The position numbers were made by a program, and so were the translations under genes. The notes beneath the pieces are model-generated. The model did not search any database and was not told the DNA's origin. It saw nothing but the letters and a program-made list of their open reading frames with translations. Below, in pieces: positions 55,449 through 58,000 of a stretch of 58,000 nt of DNA. Position 1 is the stretch's first letter. Each line of letters starts with the position of its first letter. This DNA is from Cryptomeria japonica (lineage: Eukaryota > Streptophyta > Pinopsida > Cupressales > Cupressaceae). The stretch is from contig NC_081412.1 of assembly GCF_030272615.1 (NCBI RefSeq), positions 346,526,169 through 346,584,168 of the forward strand, written 5' to 3'.

Positions 55449-58000
55449 CTTTTTTAATAGGAATTTTTTTTATATGTATTTTATTATCTTATTATTTTTT
55501 CATAAGTAGTTAAATAAAATTGTAGCTTATGATTATTTTGATCATGTCGTGGTAGCTACTTATTGTACATTATTTTTTGTTCTACATGTTTCAATAGTTT
55601 GTTCATCTTAAGGAAATTACAACAAGGCTAACTATATCACTTTTAAGGATATATATCATTTTATGAGTATCTAAATATCTACTTTTAAGTTGGTTAAGAA
55701 TGTCCATTATTTTAAAATGAACTCTCATATTAGAATTACATCAAAATCAAAATGGGAAAAAATGTAATGGTAAAAACAACATACCCATGCTATTTTACAT
55801 TTGATTTTCTGTTTTCTTTGTGAAACAAATTAAAATTAGAATATACTTCCAAACACTAATTTGTGAAGGAAGTTATGTGAAAAAATTAGCTAGATCATAA
55901 GTTACAGAGAAAATAATAAACCATAACAAAATTATTCACTTGGTAAAACCTTTTTTAACTAAAACCCCACACTCTATAGTAATTCAATGTATTATTTTGT
56001 AATCAACATGGTTGCAACTTGCAATGTCTAAGCTTTTACAATACTATCACCAATAAGATATCTAGAGATTTTATTAGCACACAAATACCTACGAAACTCA
56101 CTATGTAACATACATCGCAAGCGCCCAATAAACAGAAGGATAATTAGACAAAACCATCAAATAATAATTAAGAAACTATGGGCTAAACCTACTCAAAATG
56201 TGGCACCCAAATTCCATTATGAGTCCACATGCTAAAAGAAGTATGCCTTCCAATTGTCATAAGCTCATAATGATCCACTCACTAAGTTGGGTGCTCTATT
56301 TAGGCTCCAATATCTCCAATCAAGATGCCTTAGTATGTGTCATGACATGTCCAATAAGTTGGTCAACAAGTGTAATTCCCTCTTATAATTCTTTCATGCA
56401 TCGTAGATGCTCTTATGCTTCTTATGTAACAAGCCTAACTTTTGGAGGCCATAAATTTTGATTTTGGAAGCTAATTGATCACCATTTTAAAATTGAATAT
56501 ATCAAAGAGATATCCATGACACCTTATCCAACTTTCCTCGATTATAAACCATTTTGACATTTTTTTAAGGCCAAAATCTACCTTTAAAGCCTTGAAAATT
56601 ATATATTTTATTTTACAGCCCAAATATTGCACTTTTTATTGTTATCATTGGGATGGAAGATTGAGATGTCTTCCTAATACTTTGATGTGATATTATTAAT
56701 ACACTATCATATTTACAAGTGAAATATTTTTATGTTAGCTGGCTCAAAACCTCATCACCATTCATTTTTATTTAACCACATTTACACTAATTTCCATAAA
56801 TATGTTCCCTACCTTCAGAGTGCTACATTATATCTTTAGATAATTTATTTGGGATGTGAGAATGACTTAAGTTAGACTCAAAGAGTGTGTAAATAATCTC
56901 TAAAATCCAAGACGCCAAATTCAAATCTCAATGTTATTGTCCTCTTTCTACAAGTCATTATGAGCCAACTTAACATTTCCTAAGGCATTATTCTATCAAA
57001 GTATTTCAAGGAATCCATTATGCACTTAAACATGATAATAGTGATTACATTATAAGTAAAATATTCAAATTATGCTTCAATTATAAGAATAATAAATGAA
57101 TCAAATCTACATCATCATTACAAGAGATATTTATATGTTTATGAATATTATCTTTGACCTTTCTCACTATCTATAATTTGATCCATTAAGAAGTTTGATC
57201 TAAGACAAATCATTAACTAGTGTCATAATCTCCTTAAAGGTCTCTCTAGACACCACCTAGACATATTTAGATATCTAAAAAGTGAATGCAAGTAGATTCT
57301 TAGGAGCACTTTTTATCAGCTCAATTAAATGCAACTTTGACTAATTATGCATTTGCCAAATTGAATTTTTTTAAGGTGTAAGATAAATTTGCATCAATTT
57401 CTAAGGTAATACATATTACAAGGAGCATATTAGATGAGTACAATTAATTTTAATAGTGTTGATTTGATATAGCACACAGTTAATACCAAAATCTTCATCC
57501 TTTTTCCTAGACCATGTACACCTATCTACTCTTGTATTTTCTATATTTTTATTTGAATTATCTATCTTGACTAACATCTAGGTTTATTATTTTTTATTTT
57601 TTTCATTATCTTATATATTTATGTAAGTGTGATTAATATGCTTACAACTATTTTATATAATATTGTAGAGTGGAAAAGTGCATACATTTTCCTTTTATTA
57701 TTTTCTTTTACTTTTGCTTTTGCCTTGACCTTAAATACATTATTTTGGCATCTAATTTTATTTTATTTTATATAAAACTAACATAAAATTGAAATAAAAT
57801 TCCTCAATTAGCTTATCTTGATTCTTAATGGATTGAACTAAATCTCACAAAATCCATTCCTACAACAATGACAACAATGACGAGATTGAAAGTACAATTC
57901 TATCCCTTAGACTTAAAATCATATTTTTAGAATGTCCTAATTTTAAATAAATTTTATTACCTTCACAAGCCAAACATTTAGGAAAACCCAACCATTACTC
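55449..58000. other. AT-rich non-coding stretch
   Basis: I see no gene, LTR pair or RNA gene here. The frame at 56198-56461 is short, with no domain, signal peptide or neighbour support. Long A/T runs are scattered throughout. It may be old, decayed repeat DNA. Confidence 0.55.

Noticed and set aside
56198-56461. 87-residue plus-strand frame
   Set aside because: Isolated in AT-rich DNA, with no domain and no neighbouring coding signal.

Overview
The window looks like a retrotransposon-packed intergenic stretch of a large plant genome. Four things point to a seed plant. There are Ty1/copia and Ty3/gypsy elements, with iMet-type primer sites on the copia ones. There is a Tat-like gypsy element with two RNase H domains. 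There is a plant L1-type LINE carrying a DUF4283-like domain, a zf-RVT domain and a C-terminal RNase H. The DNA is AT-rich and deeply nested. The long, old, nested elements suggest a gymnosperm such as a conifer, but that is an inference. I see no intact host gene, tRNA, rRNA or CRISPR array. Almost every coding region is broken by stops or frameshifts.

Layout. (1) 1-12355 is an old plus-strand copia element (C0), cut by a well-preserved minus-strand copia element (C1, 763-8044), a solo LTR (8480-9808) and a 0.85 kb terminal-inverted-repeat element (10720-11569). C0 stops abruptly inside its integrase. (2) 13073-14320 plus 35682-37293 is one decayed gene-like reading frame (ORF-A). It is split by a 21.4 kb gypsy element (G1, 14321-35681) with both LTRs and a GATTC target duplication. 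G1 is itself split in gag by a minus-strand copia (C2, 19311-24596) that has lost its 3' end. (3) 38165-39140 is a minus-strand copia fragment (C3). It is followed by an array of about 15 short palindromes of two alternating types (39374-40400). (4) 40617-41152 plus 50161-52824 is a second, diverged copy of the gene-like frame (ORF-B). It is split by a 9.0 kb LINE (41160-50160) with a 7 bp target duplication. The LINE has ORF1 (internally duplicated), ORF2 (endonuclease, RT, zinc finger, RNase H) and an unusual third ORF (ORF-C). (5) 54014-55440 is a decayed solo LTR containing a SINE-like insertion with a 16 bp target duplication. The rest, to 58000, is AT-rich with nothing I can call.

How the parts fit. 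Each retroelement supplies its own capsid, protease, reverse transcriptase, RNase H and integrase or endonuclease, and target duplications show the order of nesting. The least explained parts are the ORF-A/ORF-B family (an N-terminal globular part, a charged linker and a coiled-coil C-terminus), the analogous ORF-C downstream of the LINE RNase H domain, and the palindrome array just upstream of ORF-B.
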